In this document: in pieces, positions 1 to 7,496 of the stretch
How positions within the stretch are numbered: the first letter of the stretch is position 1
Layout: the number at the start of each line of letters is the position of its first letter
From: a virus
Direction: 5' to 3' (one strand)
IMG/VR virus record: IMGVR_UViG_3300036859_000020
Location: 1 to 26,642 of that record
Length of the DNA stretch: 26,642 bases
Notes under the pieces: generated by a model
What the model was told of the DNA's origin: nothing
The model's input: only the letters and a program-made list of their open reading frames with translations
Database searches by the model: none
Made by a program: the position numbers and the translations under genes

Positions 1-39
1 ATCATCGCAGCTTTCCAGCGCATGAATCACATGGGCTGA
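1..39 (+). CDS. C-terminal end of an upstream structural gene (partial)
   Basis: The first frame reads IIAAFQRMNHMG and then TGA at 37-39, ending 26 bases before the capsid start. Only the last 12 residues are visible. A gene directly upstream of a capsid gene is often a scaffold or protease, but nothing in this short tail identifies it. Confidence 0.4.
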   Translation: MIAAFQRMNHMG

Positions 40-65
40 GCTGCCTATGCATGAGGGAGTGACAA

Positions 66-1049
66 ATGGCTAACGCCTTTACCGGCACTGCTGCCATGGC
101 GAACCTCGTCCAGAGCGCGTACGACCGCGCTCTTGAGTTCGCCCTTCGTAAGCAGCCCCTGTTCCGTATGGTCGCCGACAAGCGACCGGTCCAGCAGGCC
201 ATGCCTGGCTCTTCGGTCGTCTTCGAGGTCTACCAGGACCTGGCTCAGAGCATCACGCCTCTGAACGAGCTGGTGGACCCGGACGCCGTCGCGGCCGGTA
301 ACCCGACCACCGTTTCGGTTACCCTCAACGAGTACGGTAACTCGATCCTGGTCAGCAACAAGCTCGACCTGTTCTCTTTCTCCGACGTTACCGCTGGCCT
401 GGTCAACCAGGTGGCGTGGAACCTGGTTGACTCCGTTGACCTTCTGGTTCAGAACGTTCTCGCCACCGGTACGCAGACCCTGCGTACTAACGGTACGATT
501 GTGGGTTACGGTTTCGGCGCCACGCCGACCAACCCGGTCGCCCTGACCGACATCGACTCGGACGCGGTGTTCACCTCGGACATGGCTCGCCTTGCGGTGG
601 CCCAGCTCCGGACGAACGCTGTCCACCCGAACAAGGGTACGTACTACACCGCGTACATCCACCCGCAGGTTGCTTACGACCTCCGGCGTGAGTCTGGCGC
701 TGCCTCTTGGCGTCAGCCGCACGAGTACTCTGCGGCCGGTAACATCTGGGCTGGCGAGATCGGCGAGTACGAGGGTGCTTGCTACATCGAGACTCCTCGC
801 GCCCAGAACACCCAGTCGGGCGCTGGTGCTGGCGCGACCCAGACCCGCGTGTTCAACACCTACTTCACCGGTCAGCAGGCTCTTGCCGAGGCTGTTGCGG
901 AGGAGTTCCACACGGTTCGCGGTCCGGTCGTCGACAAGCTCACCCGATTCCAGCCGCTCGGTTGGTACGGTGTTGCTGGTTGGAGCCTGTACCGTCCCGA
1001 GTCCCTGATCGTTGCGCAGTCGACCTCTTCGGCTCGTAACGCTGCCTGA
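66..1049 (+). CDS. Major capsid protein
   Basis: This 327-residue protein would form the capsid shell. Its size, its uniform alpha/beta composition, the lack of signal or membrane segments and its position at the head of the virion block fit a major capsid protein. The C-terminal part (about residues 275-327, with GWYGVAGWSLYRPESL) resembles the end of N4-gp56-type capsid proteins; that family assignment is from memory and tentative. The ATG at 66 is preceded by GGGAG at suitable spacing. Codon use is strongly biased to C/G-ending codons, as expected for a highly expressed gene. A GC-rich hairpin directly follows the stop. Confidence 0.85.
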   Translation: MANAFTGTAAMANLVQSAYDRALEFALRKQPLFRMVADKRPVQQAMPGSSVVFEVYQDLAQSITPLNELVDPDAVAAGNPTTVSVTLNEYGNSILVSNKLDLFSFSDVTAGLVNQVAWNLVDSVDLLVQNVLATGTQTLRTNGTIVGYGFGATPTNPVALTDIDSDAVFTSDMARLAVAQLRTNAVHPNKGTYYTAYIHPQVAYDLRRESGAASWRQPHEYSAAGNIWAGEIGEYEGACYIETPRAQNTQSGAGAGATQTRVFNTYFTGQQALAEAVAEEFHTVRGPVVDKLTRFQPLGWYGVAGWSLYRPESLIVAQSTSSARNAA

Positions 1050-1058
1050 TCCCCTCAT

Positions 1059-1080
1059 GGCGGGGCCTTCGGGCCCCGCC
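1059..1080 (+). terminator. Strong UUCG-loop hairpin after the capsid gene
   Basis: A 9-bp stem, GGCGGGGCC with GGCCCCGCC, closes a TTCG loop ten bases after the capsid stop. No T-run follows (the next bases are TCCCCCAT), so it is more likely a partial terminator, processing site or 3' stabiliser that raises capsid mRNA relative to downstream genes than a full stop. Confidence 0.6.
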
Positions 1081-1099
1081 TCCCCCATAAAGGAGGAAC

Positions 1100-1414
1100 A
1101 TGTCCGGTCTTGACAATACGTCGCTCACCGTTCGCTCGGTCACCGCGACGACCACGCTCACTCAGAACGACTTCGTTCTCCTGGCGGACCCGGCTGGCGG
1201 TGCGATCACCGTCAACCTTCCGGCTGTGGCTTCGGTCCAGCCTGGCCGACAGTACACTGTGCGGACCACGGGTACGACTAACGCCGTCACCCTCGACGGC
1301 TCTGGTGCAGAAACGATCGATGGTGCCGCGACGAAGGCTCTGGCTTCTGGCGCTATCCACGCTGCGGCCGTGATCTCCAACGGCACCGCTTGGTTTACTA
1401 TCAGCTCGTTCTGA
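1100..1414 (+). CDS. Small capsid-associated (decoration-like) protein
   Basis: A 104-residue protein rich in Thr, Ala, Val and Gly with alternating beta-type sequence. It starts at ATG 1100 behind a perfect AAGGAGG site. Its N-terminus MSGLDNTSLTVR is nearly repeated in the next gene (MSGADNTSFTVR), and both share a PGRQ segment near the middle and a W-(F/T)-I-type end, so the two are paralogues. Its position immediately after the capsid gene suggests a decoration or head-fibre role. This is inferred from context; no catalytic motif is present. Confidence 0.65.
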   Translation: MSGLDNTSLTVRSVTATTTLTQNDFVLLADPAGGAITVNLPAVASVQPGRQYTVRTTGTTNAVTLDGSGAETIDGAATKALASGAIHAAAVISNGTAWFTISSF

Positions 1415-1415
1415 T

Positions 1416-1724
1416 ATGAGTGGTGCGGACAACACTTCATTCACTGTCCGAACCAACAGCGAGCCATTCGTCATAGATCGAAGCGTGGGCGCAAACGACT
1501 ACGTGATGATCTACAACGCAAACAACTCGCAGACTGCGTACATACCCCCGGCGGACACGGTGCCGCCGGGGCGGCAGATCTACTACGTCAATGCATCGAG
1601 CAGCACACTCACGATCCTCTGCACCGAGCAGCTTGACGGAGTACCTGGTGGCAGTGTGGCGCCCACCGAGTTCGCTAGGTTCATATCCGATGGCGAGAAC
1701 TGGTGGACGATCGACGTCCTGTAG
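1416..1724 (+). CDS. Second small capsid-associated protein, paralogue of the preceding gene
   Basis: A 102-residue protein whose ATG begins one base after the preceding stop, so the two are probably translationally coupled. It shares the MSGxDNTSxTVR start, the PPGRQ segment and a final W-W-T-I block with its neighbour, but the middle has diverged strongly and its codon use is less biased. This fits an old tandem duplication. It is probably a second decoration or spike component; the function is inferred from position only. Confidence 0.6.
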   Translation: MSGADNTSFTVRTNSEPFVIDRSVGANDYVMIYNANNSQTAYIPPADTVPPGRQIYYVNASSSTLTILCTEQLDGVPGGSVAPTEFARFISDGENWWTIDVL

Positions 1725-1737
1725 GGAAGGGGCCTCT

Positions 1738-2124
1738 GTGGTCAATTGGATATTCACCACGCCTACGGTCGCAGAGGCGCCCTTCGCGTGGAACCCATTG
1801 ATGGAACGGTACCGTATGAACCGAGCCATCTCTATCTTCGAAGTAACACCAGGTGTGTATGAGCAGGTTAGGTACGACGCCTACACCAACGAGATCGGTG
1901 CGGTCAACTATCCGGTCAACCCTAACGAGAATGACACCGCGTTCTACCCCGCTCCTCGCGAAGACCTTCACTACTTTCGCGGGGGATACGAGTGGGTTGT
2001 GGACGACGCCGTCAAGGCGGCGATCATCGCATCCGACGTGGGTGTGACAGAATCAAACTTCGTCCTCGTAGCCGGGCAAGGCTTCGGTGAGGGCGGCTTC
2101 GGACAGGGAGGATTCGGGCAGTGA
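1738..2124 (+). CDS. Hypothetical virion protein with a Gly/Phe-rich tail
   Basis: A 128-residue protein starting at GTG 1738 behind a purine-rich GGGAAGGGG site; the same frame is open further upstream, but there it runs inside the previous gene. The body is aromatic-rich (WNPLMERYRMNRAISIFEV, then many Tyr). The C-terminus carries three GFG-type repeats (GFGEGGFGQGGFGQ), a flexible low-complexity tail. The stop overlaps the next GTG start. Its position suggests a virion component; I do not recognise the family. Confidence 0.6.
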   Translation: MVNWIFTTPTVAEAPFAWNPLMERYRMNRAISIFEVTPGVYEQVRYDAYTNEIGAVNYPVNPNENDTAFYPAPREDLHYFRGGYEWVVDDAVKAAIIASDVGVTESNFVLVAGQGFGEGGFGQGGFGQ

Positions 2125-2801
2125 CCTACACTCCCGTCACCGCTGGCACGCTTAACTGGGACGTGCCTGTCAATGCTGCGTTCACCGATCAGGACACCCG
2201 GATCACGACGAACGCCTCGAACATAACCTCGGTCACGAACCGAGCTACAGCGCTAGAGACTCTGACCAGCGCGCTAGAGTTCCAGGCTTCCGACCACGCC
2301 GCGAAGGCGTGGGCGTACGACCCGACTATGGCCGTGAACTCCACGGTGCTGACGTCTGGCTCGGTCCAGATGTCTAAGGTGATCCTCAGGGCTGGCGCTA
2401 CGATCAGCACGATCTACTACAACGTCTCCTCGGCTGGCGTCACACTCACCGCAGGCCAGAACTTCGTCGGCTTGTACGATGCGGCTGGCAATCAGGTTGG
2501 GGTGAGCGCGGATCAGGCCGCCAACTGGACCAGCACAGGGCAGAAGACTACCGCCCTGGTTACGCCAGCGGTTCTCGCCGCTGGCTCGTACTGTGTGGCG
2601 ATCCTGTCGAATGGAACGACTCCCCCTGGATTGGCCCGAGCTACAGGTCAGGGCACGTTCGTTAACTTCGGCCTGACGACTACGACCGCACGGTACACTT
2701 CCGCCGGAATCGGATGGACCGGGCTTACCTCGCTCCCCGCCTCCGGCAACTTCGCCAACCGAGCCCTCAGCAGCACTCCGCTGTGGTTCGCTATCGCCTA
2801 A
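2121..2801 (+). CDS. Fibre-like structural protein with N-terminal coiled coil
   Basis: A 226-residue protein starting at GTG 2121, which overlaps the preceding TGA. Residues about 9-55 (WDVPVNAAFTDQDTRI, then heptad-like ITTNASNITSVTNRATALETL) look like a short trimeric coiled coil of the kind at the base of phage fibres. The rest (about 60-226) is Ser/Thr/Gly-rich and beta-predicted, with a segment YYNVSSAGVTLTAGQNFVGL typical of beta-sandwich tip domains. A head fibre or receptor-binding accessory fibre is the likeliest role, inferred from architecture. Confidence 0.6.
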   Translation: MTYTPVTAGTLNWDVPVNAAFTDQDTRITTNASNITSVTNRATALETLTSALEFQASDHAAKAWAYDPTMAVNSTVLTSGSVQMSKVILRAGATISTIYYNVSSAGVTLTAGQNFVGLYDAAGNQVGVSADQAANWTSTGQKTTALVTPAVLAAGSYCVAILSNGTTPPGLARATGQGTFVNFGLTTTTARYTSAGIGWTGLTSLPASGNFANRALSSTPLWFAIA

Positions 2802-2810
2802 GGAGAACAG

Positions 2811-3044
2811 ATGAGTGACGTTTACCGCGACCCGGCGAAGCAGCCTGCTGACGCCAAGGCCGAGCCTCGATACGAGGACATGGAAGACTGGGGCGGCGTC
2901 CGGATGAACCAGGCTGGCCCTGGTGGTGTCAGCACGTTCACCGAACACAACGAGAAGGGCATACTCGAAGCCCAGCTCCAGAAGGTGGTTGACGGCATCC
3001 AGACCGCCGAGCTTCAGGGAAGTCACCCGAAGTGGCAGATCTGA
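2811..3044 (+). CDS. Small acidic hypothetical protein
   Basis: A 77-residue hydrophilic protein (MSDVYRDPAKQPADAKAEPR at the start) behind AAGGAGAACAG. The middle is Gly-rich and the C-terminal third is probably helical. No membrane segment or known motif is seen. It sits inside the structural operon and overlaps the next gene by 13 bases. The function is unknown. Confidence 0.6.
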   Translation: MSDVYRDPAKQPADAKAEPRYEDMEDWGGVRMNQAGPGGVSTFTEHNEKGILEAQLQKVVDGIQTAELQGSHPKWQI

Positions 3045-3214
3045 ACCCGACCCTCGAAGTCAAGCCCAACGTCCCCAAGATCAAGCTGGGGCCGGTCACC
3101 TCCGGCCCCGAAGCCCAGGCCGGAGGTAAGGGCAACGAGTTCGCAACCGTCTCGTCTAGCCACAACACCTACCGCCCCGACATCTACCGAACTAGCGAAG
3201 GATACATGAGCTAA
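3032..3214 (+). CDS. Small hypothetical protein
   Basis: A 60-residue protein starting at GTG 3032 inside the end of the previous gene and ending where the next gene begins (the A of TAA is the A of ATG). The sequence is polar and Pro/Gly-rich (PNVPKIKLGPVTSGPEAQAG), probably unstructured. The tight overlaps on both sides support that it is translated. The function is unknown. Confidence 0.55.
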   Translation: MADLNPTLEVKPNVPKIKLGPVTSGPEAQAGGKGNEFATVSSSHNTYRPDIYRTSEGYMS

Positions 3215-3435
3215 TGCCGCCTGCACAGAAGAAGACAGTAGAGCCTGAGCCGTTGCTCAAGGTGGGACAGCTCATCAACCTCGATCGAGGCGGTCGGACG
3301 CTCCAGAACCTTGAGGTTCTGGGCGTGGACGAGAACTTTCTGAAGCTTCGCTGGGACCAGCACGTTTCCCCGCAGACCGAAATCGTTCTGGTCCCGTGGA
3401 GGGAAGCCGTGATCGGCCTGGTTGGTGAGCGCTGA
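3214..3435 (+). CDS. Small hypothetical protein, SH3/OB-like beta composition
   Basis: A 73-residue protein coupled to both neighbours by one-base start/stop overlaps. After a charged N-terminus, residues about 15-70 alternate short beta segments (LINLDRGG, LEVLGVDENFLKLRW, EIVLVPWREAVIGLV), suggesting a small beta-barrel. That structural guess is mine; no family is recognised. Confidence 0.55.
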   Translation: MPPAQKKTVEPEPLLKVGQLINLDRGGRTLQNLEVLGVDENFLKLRWDQHVSPQTEIVLVPWREAVIGLVGER

Positions 3436-3713
3436 TGACGACTAAGGCGAAGCCTCGTCGTCCGAGGGCGACGGCTACCGCCGTCAGCCCGTGTAGCTCG
3501 TCCTGCCTCACAAAGGACCACAAGACCTGGGGTGAATGCATTCGGGCCAAGGGCCTGCAAGTTTCCCCCGCTATCAACGACGCCTACGGGACCAGGCAGC
3601 GAGCCTGGGACCGAGAGCTGGACAACTATGCGGCGGCTCGCGCTCAAGGCGTCGAGCCTGCTGGAACGCAGCAGCATCACATCGATGCAGCGATGAAGGA
3701 GGCTGGAGCATGA
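3435..3713 (+). CDS. Small Cys-containing hypothetical protein
   Basis: A 92-residue protein with a basic N-terminus (TTKAKPRRPRATAT) followed by C-x3-C and a third Cys ten residues on (CSSSCLTKDHKTWGEC), a possible metal site that would need a His as fourth ligand. The C-terminal half is helical and Ala-rich. Its stop overlaps the start of a 19-codon ORF. It is a recurring type in actinophage structural operons, but I cannot assign a function. Confidence 0.6.
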   Translation: MTTKAKPRRPRATATAVSPCSSSCLTKDHKTWGECIRAKGLQVSPAINDAYGTRQRAWDRELDNYAAARAQGVEPAGTQQHHIDAAMKEAGA

Positions 3714-3769
3714 CGGTCTACGCGAAGCGTGACCTCTTTGAGGTCCGCCTGAAGGGCGGTACCTCGTGA
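3710..3769 (+). CDS. 19-residue micro-ORF coupling two genes
   Basis: ATG 3710 overlaps the preceding TGA (ATGA) and its own TGA overlaps the next GTG (GTGA). The peptide is MTVYAKRDLFEVRLKGGTS. A GGAGGCTGGAGC tract precedes it. Start/stop overlaps at both ends are unlikely by chance in a non-coding spacer, so this is either a real micro-protein or a coupling device that passes ribosomes to the next gene. Confidence 0.5.
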   Translation: MTVYAKRDLFEVRLKGGTS

Positions 3770-4425
3770 GCGTAACCGATGGAACCCTTGCCGAGGTCGA
3801 CAAGGCCGAGATGACCGTCCGGATCGACGGAGTGGTTGAGACCACAAGCTCTGGCGGTAGCAGCACCGTCACCGCAAACCAAGGAACCCCTGCGGCCACC
3901 GCTAGCGCGTGGCCGGTTAAGGTCACTGACGGCACCGACGTCCTGGCGATTAGCGCTGCTGGTGCAGCCCTGATCGAGGGTGCGGTTACTGCCAACGGCG
4001 GCACCAGCCCTTCGCTGGCTAACGCGTGGAACATCAAGGTCACTGACGGCACAGACGTTGCCGATGTGGCCCTCCCTGGTCCCAACATTGGAGCTGGCCT
4101 GGTCGTGTCGACCGGCGCGATCGTGGGCACCGCATCGCTGACGGCAGCCACCACCGGCAACGGAAGCGCAGTCGACTTCGGGTCGGCCAAGGCCAACCTG
4201 ACGGCTGCTGTCACCGTGAACGGCACGGTGACAGCTGGCACGGTACGCCTGGAGGGCTCGCACAACGGAACCGACTGGATCCTTCTGAACACGTCGGCCG
4301 CTCTGGCGACCGGCGCCAATCAGGATCTAAGCAAGAGTGGCGTGGCTTATCGTCACGCTCGTGCAGCGGTGGGTACTGCCGTCGCTGGCGGCGGCTCGGT
4401 AACCGTCACCCTCATGGCTAGCTGA
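3766..4425 (+). CDS. Ala/Thr/Val-rich structural protein with internal repeat
   Basis: A 219-residue protein starting at GTG 3766. Residues about 48-66 and 85-103 contain an internal duplication around KVTDGTDV (AWPVKVTDGTDVLAIS against AWNIKVTDGTDVADVA). The C-terminal half, ending SVTVTLMAS, looks like an Ig-like beta-sandwich with LEGSHNGTDWILLNT, a pattern common in phage surface proteins. It has no Cys and no membrane segment. It is likely a virion surface or tail-accessory protein; this is inferred. Confidence 0.6.
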   Translation: MSVTDGTLAEVDKAEMTVRIDGVVETTSSGGSSTVTANQGTPAATASAWPVKVTDGTDVLAISAAGAALIEGAVTANGGTSPSLANAWNIKVTDGTDVADVALPGPNIGAGLVVSTGAIVGTASLTAATTGNGSAVDFGSAKANLTAAVTVNGTVTAGTVRLEGSHNGTDWILLNTSAALATGANQDLSKSGVAYRHARAAVGTAVAGGGSVTVTLMAS

Positions 4426-4955
4426 TGGGGCAGATGGTCACCGCCTCGTATCCTACGACTAACCCTGCCTTCAAGGGTGGATACGTGTGGAGCGCTCCCG
4501 CAGTGCCGGGCGTTGTGGCGGCCAACAACTTCCTGTCGCTGGCTAACCCTATCGGCAGCGGTAAGACGATCCTGGTTGCTGGTGTGTTTATCAGCTCGGT
4601 GATCGTCGGGGATATCGCTGCCACGGTGGACCCGTTGCGTGGATACATGGCCACCGCCGTCAGCGGTGGAACCCTTCAGGCTGCGTCAGCTATAGGCAAG
4701 GTTCGATCTACGGTGCCAGCGCCTGCCGGGGAAATCAGGACCGACAATCCAGCAGCCACGCTCGGTGCCGCATGGTTCAATTCTCCGCCTGTGATCGGAG
4801 CCTCCAAGGGCTCCTCACCTTTTGTTCATCAGGTACCGGCGACTATTCCTGCTGGCTCGATCACCCTCCTGCCCGGCGAAGGCACTGTCATCAGGACGGA
4901 GTCGGGCGACGTCGACCAGCGCTGGAACATCTCTATCGCATGGTCTGAAATCTAA
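4425..4955 (+). CDS. Hypothetical virion protein
   Basis: A 176-residue protein whose ATG shares its A with the preceding TGA. It is Gly/Ala/Val/Pro-rich, alternates hydrophobic and small residues, and lacks a signal peptide or membrane helix, consistent with a beta-rich capsid or tail surface protein. It ends shortly before the adaptor gene. No motif allows a more specific assignment. Confidence 0.55.
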   Translation: MGQMVTASYPTTNPAFKGGYVWSAPAVPGVVAANNFLSLANPIGSGKTILVAGVFISSVIVGDIAATVDPLRGYMATAVSGGTLQAASAIGKVRSTVPAPAGEIRTDNPAATLGAAWFNSPPVIGASKGSSPFVHQVPATIPAGSITLLPGEGTVIRTESGDVDQRWNISIAWSEI

Positions 4956-4964
4956 GGAGTCCAA

Positions 4965-5906
4965 GTGGCTGTCTCTTTCGATCAGCTTGTCAGCCGAGTG
5001 AAGCAGCAGCTGCTTGGCTACACCCGAGATCAAGCATCGATCTCGTATCTAGTCGCCGACATGACCGCTGGCGCCTCGACCTTCCAGGTCGACACCGACA
5101 CCGTCAAGAACATCTCCCGTGGCCTGGTGGAGATCGATGATGAGCTGATGCTTATCAAGTCTTTCGACCAGGCTTCAGGTACGGTCACCGTGATGGGCGC
5201 CTTCGGGGCGCCCGTTGCACCGATGGGGCGGGGAGTTGAGGGGACCACTGCTACCGCCCACCTGACCAACGCTCTCGTCACCGACGATCCGATGTACCCT
5301 CGCAAGCGGATCAAGGAAGCGATCAACGACACCATCCAGGCGACCTATCCGGACCTGTGGGTGTTCGACGACTACGAGTTCGCCTGGCAGGCAGCTCGCT
5401 ACGAGTACCCTCTCCCCGCTGACGCTGAAGACGTCTATAAGGTGACGGCCAACACGATCGGTCCGTCCCGAGTCTGGTTCCCGAACTCGTCTTGGAGGTT
5501 CAACCCTCAGGCTTCGACCGGCTCTCAGGCGGTCGCTGGAGCGACCGGCAAGAGTCTTCAGGTGATGCGAGACTTCATCGTCCCCGGCCGTAACGTCAGG
5601 GTGATCTACACCAAGAAGCCGACGATCCTCACCAACGGCGCCGACGACTTCGAGACGGTCACCGGGTATCCCGAGCGGTACGTAGACCTTATCACGTACG
5701 GCGCCTGCTGGCGCCTGCTTCCTGCGTACGAAGCCGCGAGGCTTCAGCAGTCGGCTATCGAGGCGACCGAGCGAGCACCTCTCGTTCCTACCGGAGCAGG
5801 CTCTCAGTCTGCGCAGTACTACATGTCGCTGTATCAGCGCCGCCTGATGGAGGAGCGCGACAGGCTGTTCCGGCTGTACGACAACTACCAGGCTTTCAAC
5901 TCCTGA
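4965..5906 (+). CDS. Head-tail adaptor/connector-like protein
   Basis: A 313-residue protein starting at GTG 4965 behind AAGGAGTCCAA. The N-terminal helix (SFDQLVSRVKQQLLGYTRD) leads into a beta-rich insertion (about 25-105, with DDELMLIKS), then helical segments including RKRIKEAINDTIQATYPDLW, a core pattern of phage adaptor proteins that sit under the portal. The C-terminus is a long helix (about 255-313) rich in Arg, Gln and Glu. The call rests on this helix-insertion-helix layout and on its place between capsid-proximal and tail genes. Confidence 0.6.
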   Translation: MAVSFDQLVSRVKQQLLGYTRDQASISYLVADMTAGASTFQVDTDTVKNISRGLVEIDDELMLIKSFDQASGTVTVMGAFGAPVAPMGRGVEGTTATAHLTNALVTDDPMYPRKRIKEAINDTIQATYPDLWVFDDYEFAWQAARYEYPLPADAEDVYKVTANTIGPSRVWFPNSSWRFNPQASTGSQAVAGATGKSLQVMRDFIVPGRNVRVIYTKKPTILTNGADDFETVTGYPERYVDLITYGACWRLLPAYEAARLQQSAIEATERAPLVPTGAGSQSAQYYMSLYQRRLMEERDRLFRLYDNYQAFNS

Positions 5907-5918
5907 TCTGGAGGAACT

Positions 5919-7484
5919 GTGGCTCAGTCCCGCTTCTACTCTTCGATCGCCCAGCAGACCACGCTGACCGGCGCGATCACGCCATCTACCACTACGATTA
6001 CGGTTGCCGCAACTGACGGCTTCCCGGGGTCGGTGCCTTACACGCTGGCCCTCGACTTCGGCTCCAGCGGCAACGAGCTGGTGGATGTCACCGGAGCGGC
6101 TGGGCTGAGCCTCACGGTCACCCGAGGGGTTGACGGCACCACCGCTTCGTCTCACAACATCGGTGCCGTGGTTCGCCACGTAGCCTCAGCTCGGGACTTC
6201 ACCGAAGCTAACGCCCATATCGGTGACACCGTAGCTCACGGCGCTACAGGCGCCGTGGTTGGCACCACCAACACCCAGACCCTGACTAACAAGACTGTTA
6301 CTAACCTTCTGGGTAGTGCTCGGAACTTCACGATGTTCAACACCGGGGCCGTTGGCATCACCCAGGTTATCGGCGACTCGACCAACACCGGAGTCAACCG
6401 GCTGGAGATCAAGGATGATGAGCTAGCCGGTAACATCATGTCGGTGTTCCGGGGCAACGGTGCGCTGTACATCTACAAGCAGACCGCAGACACCGATGCC
6501 ACGTACCGACTGAGGGTCACGGACAACGACCAGTCTACCGACCGGTTCGCCGTGCTCGCTGGCGGCACGGTCACCGCTAGGCCGACGTCGACCACGACTC
6601 AGCCTGCGTTGAACGTCGAACTCCAAGACCTGGATAGCAGCAAGAAGGCTATCCGGGTGTCGACCGCTGGCACTGATCACTTCACCGCGTGGAACGATGG
6701 ACGCGTTGACATCATCGGAACTGTCACAGGTCTGCGGGTCCTCGACGTTACTGCTGCGCCCAGCCAGTCGGCGGACATCTTCTCCGTCCGCTCTTCGGCG
6801 GACGTCGGACTCTTTATGGTGCAGAACACCGGCAGGGCGCTAGCCAACGTGGGTGCCACGGTGGCCCAGCCCGGCGTGACGTCTGGCACGGTGCTTCAGG
6901 TCGGCGGGAGTAACGCTGGCTACACCGGCAACCTCCAGACCTGGGTCAATCCGTCGAACGCGATCGTTGCTCAGGTCAGCGAGACCGGCAAGTTCACCAT
7001 CGCTGGCGGCGTCGAGATCACCTCTGGCATCGGTGAGGTCCTCTGGGCCTACAAGACTGCGGACACTGCCCGAACCACCGGCACCGGGGATGACCCTCAC
7101 CTGACGGTTCAGGTCGAGGCTAACGCGACCTACGAGGTTGAGGCGTTCCTGTCGTACCTCACCACCGACGAGGCGAACGCTGACATCGAGGTTGACTGGA
7201 CGGTGCCTGCCGGTGGCGCTGGTCGGTACATCGCTATCGGTCAGCCGTCCGGTGCCACCGGCACTGACGGCGATGTTCGTACTCCTACTACTGCTATCGA
7301 CGCCTCTCGCAACTACGGGGCTATCCTGTCTGGCTCTGGTGGTCCGATCGGCCTGATCATGCGAGGGACCCTGGTAACCGCTGGAACCGCTGGCACGTAC
7401 GCTGTTAGCTGGAACAGGACTGGAGCCTCTGGAACCCTGACCCTTCAGCAGTACTCAAGCCTGAAGCTCGTTCGCCGCGCCTGA
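5919..7484 (+). CDS. Tail fibre/spike-like protein
   Basis: A 521-residue protein starting at GTG 5919 behind TGGAGGAACT. Residues about 1-95 form a beta domain with TRGVDGTTASSHNIGAVV, a segment seen at the N-terminus of many actinophage minor tail proteins. It is followed by a TNTQTLTNKT linker typical of trimeric fibres, repeated beta-helix-like blocks (about 130-360), and a compact C-terminal beta domain (about 368-521). The layout of attachment domain, shaft and tip argues for receptor binding. Host specificity cannot be read from the sequence. Confidence 0.7.
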   Translation: MAQSRFYSSIAQQTTLTGAITPSTTTITVAATDGFPGSVPYTLALDFGSSGNELVDVTGAAGLSLTVTRGVDGTTASSHNIGAVVRHVASARDFTEANAHIGDTVAHGATGAVVGTTNTQTLTNKTVTNLLGSARNFTMFNTGAVGITQVIGDSTNTGVNRLEIKDDELAGNIMSVFRGNGALYIYKQTADTDATYRLRVTDNDQSTDRFAVLAGGTVTARPTSTTTQPALNVELQDLDSSKKAIRVSTAGTDHFTAWNDGRVDIIGTVTGLRVLDVTAAPSQSADIFSVRSSADVGLFMVQNTGRALANVGATVAQPGVTSGTVLQVGGSNAGYTGNLQTWVNPSNAIVAQVSETGKFTIAGGVEITSGIGEVLWAYKTADTARTTGTGDDPHLTVQVEANATYEVEAFLSYLTTDEANADIEVDWTVPAGGAGRYIAIGQPSGATGTDGDVRTPTTAIDASRNYGAILSGSGGPIGLIMRGTLVTAGTAGTYAVSWNRTGASGTLTLQQYSSLKLVRRA

Positions 7485-7496
7485 TAGGAGGCTGTC

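Noticed and set aside
45-1088. Long open frame (347 codons) antisense to the capsid gene
   Set aside because: It mirrors the capsid gene's strong codon bias. The product is Arg/Val-rich without domain logic, and there is no ribosome site.
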